A stretch of 64,000 bases of DNA, taken from Bacteroidia bacterium (lineage in GTDB: Bacteria > Bacteroidota > Bacteroidia > Bacteroidales > Azobacteroidaceae). The stretch is from assembly GCA_025996865.1 (NCBI GenBank), contig BNTV01000010.1:12234-76233 (forward strand), read 5' to 3'. The position numbers and the translations under genes are program-made. Below, one piece after another: positions 19,121-26,508 of the stretch (position 1 is its first letter; each line of letters starts with the position of its first letter). The notes under the pieces are model-generated. The model had not been told where the DNA came from, did no database searches, and worked only from the letters and a program-made list of their open reading frames with translations.

Positions 19121-20212
19121 AACCAAAGCTTTTGCAAAAACCTCCCAAGAAAGTTTTTGTTTTTCGATCCGGATATTTTCGATGAATTTTTCCGTTCCTT
19201 CGGCGAACAGTTGTTGAATCCCTCCGGCAATGCTTTTCGCTTGCGGACGACTGACAATTCCCGTCCCTGCCGTCTCAATCGTGTCTTTCAGACTACCCAC
19301 ATCGGTTGCAACGATTGGCGCTTCAAAATGATAGGCGACTGGAATTACTCCGCTTTGTGTCGCCGATTTGTAGGGCAACACCAGTGCATCGGCAGCCGAA
19401 AACAAGAGGGGGACTTCGTCGTCGGCAATGTATTTGTTCCGGACTTGTATGCGTTCTTTTGCCGGAGAAACGTCGATGATCTGTTGATATTTCCCGAAAT
19501 CGCCGTAAGATTCGCCGGCAATAATCAATTGGTAGGAATCGTCCAAAAAAGACATGGCGTTAAGCAGCAAATCCAAGCCTTTGTAATCGCGGATTAAACC
19601 GAAAAACAGCAAGGTTTTCTTGTCCGGATTCAGGTTCAAGGTTTCACAAGCCTTTTTTCTATCCTGTTTTTCACCAAAATGATCGTACAAAGGATGCGCT
19701 TGCAGACAATATTTTGCGTGAGGATAAAGCGAAAGCAAATCCTTTTTTACGGATTCGCTTAAAATCATAAATCCGTCTGCTTGATTGAAAAACAACTTCG
19801 AGAGCGGTTTGTCATAAAATTTCGGTTCATGGGGAATGGCGTTGTGAACCAAGGCTATGATGCGGGTTTTACCCTGTAATTTATGGGCGATATGTCCGTA
19901 AGCCGGAGCGAAGAACGACATCCAATAGGCAATCACCAACACATCGGGTTGGTATTTTTCGATGGCTCTGGCCGTTTTTTCGTAAGAAAAAGGATTAATG
20001 CTGTCCAAAATCCTTTCAGACGGAACGAGATTCGCCGCTTCACCGCCTTCCACAAATTGCGTTTTACCCGGGAATAAAAATCCCGGATATAAACGCGAAA
20101 AAGAAAATACCTTTACGTCATGCTCTTTCGCCAATGCCTGATAAAGCGACATGCTAAACTGCGCAATACCACCCCGATAGGGATAAAAAGGAGAAAGAAC
20201 CGCAAAACGCAT
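19097..20212 (-). CDS. Glycosyltransferase, GT4-like (GT-B fold)
   Basis: A 371-residue GT-B glycosyltransferase. The acceptor-domain start is SPFYPYRGGIAQFSMSLYQA; the nucleotide-sugar half has LLFFGLIRDYKGLDLLL, an AADALVLPYK segment and the later SGVIPVAYHFEAPIVATDVG region. It probably adds a sugar to an envelope polysaccharide or lipid; donor and acceptor are unknown. No polysaccharide genes are adjacent. Its C-terminal WLVVSD and stop lie in a heptamer array and overlap the convergent four-helix-bundle gene by 4 bp. Confidence 0.82.
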   Translation of the reverse strand: MRFAVLSPFYPYRGGIAQFSMSLYQALAKEHDVKVFSFSRLYPGFLFPGKTQFVEGGEAANLVPSERILDSINPFSYEKTARAIEKYQPDVLVIAYWMSFFAPAYGHIAHKLQGKTRIIALVHNAIPHEPKFYDKPLSKLFFNQADGFMILSESVKKDLLSLYPHAKYCLQAHPLYDHFGEKQDRKKACETLNLNPDKKTLLFFGLIRDYKGLDLLLNAMSFLDDSYQLIIAGESYGDFGKYQQIIDVSPAKERIQVRNKYIADDEVPLLFSAADALVLPYKSATQSGVIPVAYHFEAPIVATDVGSLKDTIETAGTGIVSRPQAKSIAGGIQQLFAEGTEKFIENIRIEKQKLSWEVFAKALVEWLVVSD

Positions 20213-20231
20213 AAAAATTACTATTTAATTT

Positions 20232-20262
20232 AAATTCTCAATTCTCAATTCTCAACTCTCAA
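20232..20262. repeat. Short heptamer array (TTCTCAA)
   Basis: Four units of TTCTCAA (one is ACTCTCA) between the glycosyltransferase start and the ahcY stop, touching the ahcY stop codon. The same unit occurs at 30570-30604. Confidence 0.8.
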
Positions 20263-21672
20263 TTAATACCTATAATGTTCCGCCTTATACGGCCCATCAA
20301 TATTAACACCAATATAATCAGCCTGTTCGGGAGTCAAAACCGTCAGCTCAACACCGATGCGTTCCAGATGCAAGCGGGCAACTTCTTCGTCCAAATGCTT
20401 GGGCAAACGATAAACGCCGATTTCGTATTGGTTTTGCCACAAATCCAACTGTGCCAAAGTCTGGTTGGTAAACGAGTTACTCATCACAAACGAAGGATGT
20501 CCCGTTGCATTGCCGAGATTGACCAAACGGCCTTCGGACAATAAGAAAATGGATTTTCCCGTAGCCGGGAAAGTATATTTATCCACTTGCGGTTTGATAT
20601 TGGTATGGATAATACCCGGATAATTCACCAATTTATCCACCTGGATTTCGTTGTCGAAATGGCCGATGTTGCAAACAATCGCCTGATCCTTCATTTGAGA
20701 GATATGATCGACAGTAATCACGTCACGGTTTCCGGTCGTTGTCACAAAAATATTGCCTTCTTTGACGGCCTTTTCCATCGGGATCACTTCAAAACCTTCC
20801 ATGGCCGCTTGTAAAGCGCAAATCGGGTCGATTTCGGTGACAATCACGCGGGCGCCGTAGGAACGCATGGATTTGGCACAGCCTTTGCCCACATCGCCGT
20901 AACCCAACACCACAACCACCTTACCGGCAATCATCACATCGGTACCTCTTTTGATGCCGTCGGCTAAAGATTCGCGGCAGCCGTACAAATTGTCGAATTT
21001 GGATTTGGTGACCGAATCATTTACGTTGATAGCAGGGAACAACAATTCTCCTTTTTCCAACATCTGATACAGCCGGTGAACGCCGGTTGTCGTTTCTTCC
21101 GAAACGCCTTTCAATTCGGATACTGTCTGATGCCAACGGATTTTATTTTCGTCCAATATGCGGCGTAAAGTATCAAGAATCACCTGTTCTTCGTGATTGC
21201 TGCCTTTGCGGTTCAAGAAATTTGCGTCGTTTTCGGCTTTGTATCCCCAGATAATCAGCAAAGTAGCATCTCCGCCGTCGTCAACAATCAGGTTGGGGCC
21301 TTGACCGTCGGGGAAACGCAAAGCCTGATCGGTACACCACCAGTATTCTTCCAGTGATTCGCCTTTCCATGCAAATACAGGGATTCCGGCAGCGGCGATG
21401 GCAGCGGCGGCATGATCCTGTGTAGAGAAAATATTACAACTGGCCCAACGCACATCGGCGCCTAATTCTACCAAAGTTTCAATCAATACAGCCGTTTGGA
21501 TCGTCATGTGCAAAGAGCCTGTGATACGCGCGCCTTTCAAAGGTTTTTCCTTGCCGTATTTTTTACGGATAGCCATTAAACCCGGCATTTCGTGTTCGGC
21601 TATTTCAATTTCTTTTCGTCCGAAATCGGCCAGCGAGATGTCGGCGATTTTATAAGGGAATTTTTCTGACAT
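20263..21672 (-). CDS. ahcY: Adenosylhomocysteinase
   Basis: A 469-residue S-adenosylhomocysteine hydrolase. NAD-binding loop [20 protein letters not shown], substrate segments [16 protein letters not shown] and [15 protein letters not shown], and the conserved C-terminal KAEHYRY are all present. It splits SAH to adenosine and homocysteine, keeping the methylation cycle running in the cytoplasm. Monocistronic; a -7 element TAACTTTG is 25 bp upstream. Confidence 0.97.
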   Translation of the reverse strand: MSEKFPYKIADISLADFGRKEIEIAEHEMPGLMAIRKKYGKEKPLKGARITGSLHMTIQTAVLIETLVELGADVRWASCNIFSTQDHAAAAIAAAGIPVFAWKGESLEEYWWCTDQALRFPDGQGPNLIVDDGGDATLLIIWGYKAENDANFLNRKGSNHEEQVILDTLRRILDENKIRWHQTVSELKGVSEETTTGVHRLYQMLEKGELLFPAINVNDSVTKSKFDNLYGCRESLADGIKRGTDVMIAGKVVVVLGYGDVGKGCAKSMRSYGARVIVTEIDPICALQAAMEGFEVIPMEKAVKEGNIFVTTTGNRDVITVDHISQMKDQAIVCNIGHFDNEIQVDKLVNYPGIIHTNIKPQVDKYTFPATGKSIFLLSEGRLVNLGNATGHPSFVMSNSFTNQTLAQLDLWQNQYEIGVYRLPKHLDEEVARLHLERIGVELTVLTPEQADYIGVNIDGPYKAEHYRY

Positions 21673-21697
21673 TTTTTTGATTTTTGAAATTAGGGTA

Positions 21698-21705
21698 CAA
21701 AGTTA
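21698..21705 (-). promoter_or_regulatory. -7 promoter element (TAACTTTG) for ahcY
   Basis: CAAAGTTA on the plus strand reads TAACTTTG on the minus strand, 25 bp before the ahcY ATG. Confidence 0.5.
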
Positions 21706-21752
21706 TGGATTTTTTTCGGAAAATCGCTTATTAAAAAGTAATAAAGCGCAAT

Positions 21753-21783
21753 TTTGCCAATTCAAAAAAATACAGTAATTTTG
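21753..21783 (+). promoter_or_regulatory. Bacteroidota-type promoter of the toxin-antitoxin operon
   Basis: TTTG (21753-21756), 19 bases and TAATTTTG (21776-21783) fit TTTG-N19-TAnnTTTG, 42 bp ahead of the antitoxin ATG. Type II antitoxins usually bind their own promoter, so autorepression here is expected but not shown. Confidence 0.75.
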
Positions 21784-21825
21784 CATACCATTGTATGTAA
21801 TATTCATAATTAAAAATACAAAAGT

Positions 21826-22098
21826 ATGGCAACAACATTAGTTCAGGCACGAATAGACCCTCTAATCAAAGAAAAAGCAGAGGCTTATTTTCATTCATTT
21901 GGAATGGATAGCGCTACTGCTATTAGAATATTTTTTGCCAAAGTGGCGGAAACAGGCTGCATACCATTCACAATCGGAGTAGATACTGAAGATGCGTATG
22001 ATGCTATGATAGGAGAGCAGGCATACGCAGAGTATTTAGCAAGCGGTAAAAAATCACGCCCTATTTCGGAATTATACAAAAAATATAATATTTTATGA
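21826..22098 (+). CDS. relB: RelB/DinJ-family antitoxin
   Basis: A 90-residue antitoxin. The N terminus (TLVQARIDPLIKEKAEAYFH) is a ribbon-helix-helix of the RelB/DinJ type, with MDSATAIRIFFAKVAETGCIPF following. The C-terminal half (SGKKSRPISELYKKYNIL) would wrap the toxin. Its stop overlaps the toxin start as ATGA, the usual coupling for such pairs. Confidence 0.88.
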   Translation: MATTLVQARIDPLIKEKAEAYFHSFGMDSATAIRIFFAKVAETGCIPFTIGVDTEDAYDAMIGEQAYAEYLASGKKSRPISELYKKYNIL

Positions 22099-22361
22099 GC
22101 TACAGCCTTTCTTTTTCAGATAAATTTGATAAATCGCTCGATAAAATAGATAATGCAAATGCTCAAAAGATATTGAAGTATTTGAAGAAAAATGTTGATG
22201 GTTCTGAAAATCCCCGTGCATTTGGCAAAGCATTAATAGGCAATCTGAAAGGACTTTGGCGATACCGTGTGGGCGATTATCGAATTATTTGCGACATTCA
22301 AAACGAAGAATGTATTGTCTTGGCGCTTGAAACCGCACACAGAAAAGATGTATACAAGTAA
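22095..22361 (+). CDS. relE: RelE/ParE-superfamily toxin
   Basis: An 88-residue toxin. The signatures are LSFSDKFDKSLDKIDNANAQ, LKGLWRYRVGDYRIICDIQN and the C-terminal LALETAHRKDVYK. RelE members cut mRNA in the ribosomal A site, while ParE members poison gyrase; the WRYRVGDYRII core with the final HRKDVY favours the RelE side. Translationally coupled to the antitoxin by an ATGA overlap. Confidence 0.88.
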   Translation: MSYSLSFSDKFDKSLDKIDNANAQKILKYLKKNVDGSENPRAFGKALIGNLKGLWRYRVGDYRIICDIQNEECIVLALETAHRKDVYK

Positions 22362-22415
22362 TTTCTTCCAATAACTGTATTTGTTGTTCGTCGGCGTTTT
22401 TGTTGTCTGCGTTTT

Positions 22416-22443
22416 GTAGAGACGGATAATTATCCGTCTCTAC
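22416..22443. repeat. GTAGAGAC palindrome, copy 1
   Basis: A perfect 28-nt palindrome with 14-bp arms (GTAGAGACGGATAA) and no loop, between the convergent toxin and yqeY genes. It shares GTAGAGAC...GTCTCTAC ends with the copy at 34798-34826. Confidence 0.9.
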
Positions 22444-22494
22444 GGAGTCGGCATAACGTTGCCTCAATTTGAAATGCACGCAAGGTCAGCCCCA

Positions 22495-22944
22495 TTAATT
22501 CAACAGTCGCTTTACCGCCTCCGAAATCAACCGCCCTTCGGTTTTTCCCGCCAGCGCTTTCGTCGCCACACCCATTACCTTGCCCATGTCTTTGGCGGAA
22601 GTCGCTCCCACTTGGGCGATAATTTCCCGGATGGCTTTTTCCAATTCTTCGGGCGACATTTGCTTCGGCAAATATTCTTCGATAAAACCGGATTCAGCCA
22701 GCTCTCTCTCAGCCAGTTCAGGACGGTTTTGTTCCTGATAAATGGCGGCGCTGTCTTTGCGTTGCTTTACCATCTTTTGCAGGATTTTCACTGCGGTTTC
22801 ATCACTCAGGTCGCCATCCGCACCTTTGGCGGTTTTGGCTTCCAAAAATTCTTTCTTTACTCCGCGCAAAGCTTCCAGGCGGATTTTGTCTTTCGCCAGC
22901 ATGGCAGTCTTGATGTCGTTGCTGATTGTATCAAATAGTGTCAT
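22495..22944 (-). CDS. yqeY: GatB/YqeY domain protein
   Basis: A 149-residue YqeY family protein: SNDIKTAMLAKDKIRLEALR at the N terminus, AIYQEQNRPELAERELAES in the middle and the GatB-like tail ATSAKDMGKVMGVATKALAGK. Such domains resemble the tRNA-binding part of GatB, but the stand-alone role is unclear. It lies 32 bp after ftsZ as the last gene of the division cluster, as in other Bacteroidales. Confidence 0.9.
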   Translation of the reverse strand: MTLFDTISNDIKTAMLAKDKIRLEALRGVKKEFLEAKTAKGADGDLSDETAVKILQKMVKQRKDSAAIYQEQNRPELAERELAESGFIEEYLPKQMSPEELEKAIREIIAQVGATSAKDMGKVMGVATKALAGKTEGRLISEAVKRLLN

Positions 22945-22976
22945 AATAATTGTGAATTAAAAATTGAGAATTATTT

Positions 22977-24311
22977 TTAGTTTTCTTCGAAGACTTCTGC
23001 GGTTCTCCGGGCTTCTGCTTTCCGCGCGATATTGAGCATTAGTTGCGGACTGCGGGTGTATGCCGGATAAGTAATCAGCGCTTCGATGATTTCGTTATCA
23101 TCCATATTATTCAGATTGAAGATAAACGGTTTGGGACGGTTCGTTTTAATCCTGTCCATGGAAACGTCTTCCCCGTAATATTTTTTCAGTAAGTAGCGTA
23201 TCCACTTTTCTTCTTCTTCGGTGTGCTGCAATTCTGCTTCTGCTTTCCGGATGATTTCGGAATCTTCGAGTACTTTTTTTCTTCCGTTTTCGATTTCTGT
23301 CAGAGGAACGACGTCTTCAATGCCGAAACCGGTTGCCAGAATCGTTATTTTGATATTGTCTTCCAATTCCGGGTCGGAAGCCGTACCCCAGATTACTTCG
23401 ATATCGGAGTTGAATTTGCCCATGAAATCGTGAACTTCATTCATTTCTTCCATCATCAAAGGTTGGATGGCGCCGAATGTGATGTTCAACAGGATTTTTT
23501 TTGCTTTGAATACGTCATTGTTATTCAATAATGGAGAATGTAAAGCATTATTAATCGCTGTCGAAACCCGGTTTTCGCCTCTGCCCAGTCCGTTACTCAT
23601 AATGGCAACGCCTCCGTCACGGAGAATCGTATTGACATCCGCGAAGTCCAAGTTAATATAACCGGCTACAGTGATAATTTCCGATATGCTTTTGGCAGCT
23701 ACCGTCAAAGTATCGTCGGCCCTTTTGAAGGCGTTCGGAATGTCGAGGTCGAAGTAAATGTCGCGGAGACGTTCATTGTTGATTACCAGCAAAGCGTCCA
23801 CGTTTTGTTTGATTTCTTCAACGCCTTTCAAGGCCTGTATGATTTTTTTAACGCCTTCAAACAGAAATGGAATGGTGACGATTCCTACGGTTAATATATT
23901 CATTTTTTTGGCAACGCCTGCCACGATGGGAGCTGCGCCTGTACCGGTTCCGCCGCCCATACCGGCTGTAACAAATACCATTTTGGTTCCGTCACTCAGT
24001 AATTTTTCCAAATCGGCGATGCTTTCCTCCGCCGCTTTCCGTCCCATTTCGGGTTTTCCGCCGGCGCCCAAACCTTCGGTGGTTTGTTTGCCCAACTGCA
24101 TTTTGACAGGCACCTCGCTTTTCAGCATGGCTTGGTTGTCGGTATTGCACAAAACAAAGGATACATCACGGATACCGCCTTCGCAGTACATGTGCGTAAC
24201 GGCGTTTCCGCCGCCGCCGCCGACACCCAACACTTTTATAATCGACGGGATTTCTCTTGGAAAATCAAATTGCAATAATTCGCTTTCCGACTGTATGCTA
24301 TTTTCTTCCAT
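22977..24311 (-). CDS. ftsZ: Cell division protein FtsZ
   Basis: A 444-residue tubulin-like GTPase. The G-box is GMGGGTGTGAAP and the T7 synergy loop is NLDFADVNTIL. The segment TYPAYTRS near residue 415 may be the C-terminal peptide that binds FtsA. It polymerises into the Z ring at midcell and recruits the divisome. Two bases separate it from the ftsA stop. Confidence 0.96.
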   Translation of the reverse strand: MEENSIQSESELLQFDFPREIPSIIKVLGVGGGGGNAVTHMYCEGGIRDVSFVLCNTDNQAMLKSEVPVKMQLGKQTTEGLGAGGKPEMGRKAAEESIADLEKLLSDGTKMVFVTAGMGGGTGTGAAPIVAGVAKKMNILTVGIVTIPFLFEGVKKIIQALKGVEEIKQNVDALLVINNERLRDIYFDLDIPNAFKRADDTLTVAAKSISEIITVAGYINLDFADVNTILRDGGVAIMSNGLGRGENRVSTAINNALHSPLLNNNDVFKAKKILLNITFGAIQPLMMEEMNEVHDFMGKFNSDIEVIWGTASDPELEDNIKITILATGFGIEDVVPLTEIENGRKKVLEDSEIIRKAEAELQHTEEEEKWIRYLLKKYYGEDVSMDRIKTNRPKPFIFNLNNMDDNEIIEALITYPAYTRSPQLMLNIARKAEARRTAEVFEEN

Positions 24312-24313
24312 GA

Positions 24314-25702
24314 TTATTGATTTTTTTCGTTGTTATCATTTTTATTATCCGGTTCAAAATCCGCCGTACTAAACAAATTGTCCGATATATCACCCAATTT
24401 TTTCACCATCACGCCGAAAAGTCCTCCGCCTTTTTCCTTAAGTGGTTTCGGTGGAGTTTGCGGTTTTATTGTCGTTTCTTTCGGTTTTTGTTCCTGACCG
24501 GGTTGTTCTACAGAAGTGTCCTCACCGAAAATGCGTCCTGACCAACCGCCTTTTTCTTTTGTAGAAGGATCAACACAGTCCTTTTTTGCCAAAGTTAATA
24601 AACCGATAATCGTTGAATAATCAGCCGGTTGATTGGTTCCGGTAGCTGTCGGACAGGCAAGCCGGATATTTCTATTCGTTTTGTTTCGGAAAGAGTCCTC
24701 CAAATGACGGAGCATCGCGCCGCCGCCGGTAATAACGATACCCGAACCCAACGAATCGCCATATCCCGATTCCTGAATCTGATGAATGACATTTTCCAGA
24801 ATTTCATCCATTCTCGCTTCGATAATCGCATTCAAATTCCTGACTTCGATTTCGCGTGAAGTGCTAAGTCCCTCATCTATTGTTATTTTTCTCACATCTT
24901 CCAAATCCGCAATGGCGCTGCCGTAATTCTTTTTCAGATTTTCGGCTTCTTCTTCCGAAACATTCAGGCAACGGATATCTTTGGTAATGGCTAAGCCGCC
25001 CAGAGGAATGGTAACTAAATACCTCAAAATTCCGCTTTTATAGATGGAAACATAAGTGACTCCGGCGCCAAATTCCACCAAAGCGCAGCCCAATTCTTTC
25101 TCTTTCTTTTCCAATACAGCCGCTGCCGTGGCCAATGGAGCAACTATGTATTTCACAATTTCTATTTTTTCGGGAATGGCTCTCCTTATCAAGTTTTTCA
25201 AATTGGGATTGCTCACTACAATCAACTGGTAACGCGCTTCAATAGAGGAAGCGGTAGTACCTCTCGGACTGGCATTTAATTGTCCGTCCACATAATACTC
25301 GGGAGGAAGGATTTCCAGTACCTCATATAGTTCCGGTTTGTATTGTTTTGCTTCTTCCTCGATTTTATTCAACAAGGGCCGGTCAATCATCAGCCCGTTT
25401 TCAATTTGTTTCCGGATGCTGTAACGCTCCGTATGCATGGATTGTCCCCCGATGCTTACATATACCTTCTCAATCGGAGCGCGTAGTTTGGGCATTGCAT
25501 AATCCCTGTTTAAGCGACTAATCAAATTAGCCGTTTTTTCAGCGGCAGCATCCACGTTATAGACACAACCTCTTCGGATTGCGTTTTCCGAATCCATCTT
25601 TTCGGTGCGTGAAATAGATATCTTCCCACTTGCTTCTTTCTTGGCAATCATGGCAATCATTTTTGAAGTGCCCGGGTCAATTGCGACAATGTGCTGTTCC
25701 AT
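24314..25702 (-). CDS. ftsA: Cell division protein FtsA
   Basis: A 462-residue actin-like ATPase: phosphate-1 motif IVAIDPGTSKMIAMIA, phosphate-2 ALVEFGAGVTYVSIY and adenosine motif GIVITGGGAMLRHLE. The C-terminal end (KKLGDISDNLFSTADF) resembles the amphipathic helix that tethers FtsA to the membrane, though a basic/asparagine tail follows it. It anchors FtsZ to the inner membrane. Confidence 0.95.
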   Translation of the reverse strand: MEQHIVAIDPGTSKMIAMIAKKEASGKISISRTEKMDSENAIRRGCVYNVDAAAEKTANLISRLNRDYAMPKLRAPIEKVYVSIGGQSMHTERYSIRKQIENGLMIDRPLLNKIEEEAKQYKPELYEVLEILPPEYYVDGQLNASPRGTTASSIEARYQLIVVSNPNLKNLIRRAIPEKIEIVKYIVAPLATAAAVLEKKEKELGCALVEFGAGVTYVSIYKSGILRYLVTIPLGGLAITKDIRCLNVSEEEAENLKKNYGSAIADLEDVRKITIDEGLSTSREIEVRNLNAIIEARMDEILENVIHQIQESGYGDSLGSGIVITGGGAMLRHLEDSFRNKTNRNIRLACPTATGTNQPADYSTIIGLLTLAKKDCVDPSTKEKGGWSGRIFGEDTSVEQPGQEQKPKETTIKPQTPPKPLKEKGGGLFGVMVKKLGDISDNLFSTADFEPDNKNDNNEKNQ

Positions 25703-25725
25703 TATTTATAAGTTTTATGTATTTA

Positions 25726-26508
25726 TTATTCCGTCCAATCGGATATTTCACTCCGCGTTTTCAGGGCAGCGCCGGTCAGCGTACAAACAACCTGGTTTTT
25801 ATATTTCAGATTGATAACCGAATATCTGTTCCACCCTATTTTATTCAACCCTTTTTCGTAAAACACCCGCAATTTATCTAAATTTTCTTTATAATCCTCG
25901 ATTTTTCCCAAAATAATTTGATGGTCGCCCACCGTAGGCGTCAATATGACATCCTGATTGGGCGCTACATATATCTGTGCAATCTGGGAATCCCAGAATT
26001 TATCTTTTTGTAAATAGTTCGCAAAATCATACAGTTGTTTTTTGGCATACTCATTATTGATATTTCCGCTGGCAACCGGAACGTAAGCTGAAAAATTTCC
26101 CGGAACGGGCATGATTTCTCTTTCATTATCAACGTAATAACTTCCGTTCTGCGAAAATACCCGTAAAACCGGAATGCGCTGGTAAACTTTTACTTTTACA
26201 TCTCCGCCTACGGTTTTGAGACATTCCGCTCTTTTAATCAACTTATCGTTTGCCAGTTTTTCTTCGATTTCGGCGCTACTGATTTCACTCAATTTTTTTC
26301 CAACGGGAAATATATTCCGGTTTTTCATCAAAGCAATCACTTCATTGTTGGAAATATAGTTTTGCCCCCATGTATTCACCACTTCTACCTCGATTTTCGT
26401 ACAGGTCAAATCTTCCGAAGTGTGGAAAAAATTCATGTAAACCATTGTAAATCCTATGTAAATCAATAGAATAACTGCAAATAAACCGATTAGTATTTTC
26501 TTAACCAT
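25726..26508 (-). CDS. ftsQ: Cell division protein FtsQ
   Basis: A 260-residue bitopic protein: one N-terminal transmembrane helix (ILIGLFAVILLIYIGFTMVY), then a POTRA-like region (CTKIEVEVVNTWGQNYISNNEV) and the beta domain (YYVDNEREIMPV). It links cytoplasmic and periplasmic divisome parts. Its start overlaps the murG-murC stop by 8 bp. Confidence 0.9.
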   Translation of the reverse strand: MVKKILIGLFAVILLIYIGFTMVYMNFFHTSEDLTCTKIEVEVVNTWGQNYISNNEVIALMKNRNIFPVGKKLSEISSAEIEEKLANDKLIKRAECLKTVGGDVKVKVYQRIPVLRVFSQNGSYYVDNEREIMPVPGNFSAYVPVASGNINNEYAKKQLYDFANYLQKDKFWDSQIAQIYVAPNQDVILTPTVGDHQIILGKIEDYKENLDKLRVFYEKGLNKIGWNRYSVINLKYKNQVVCTLTGAALKTRSEISDWTE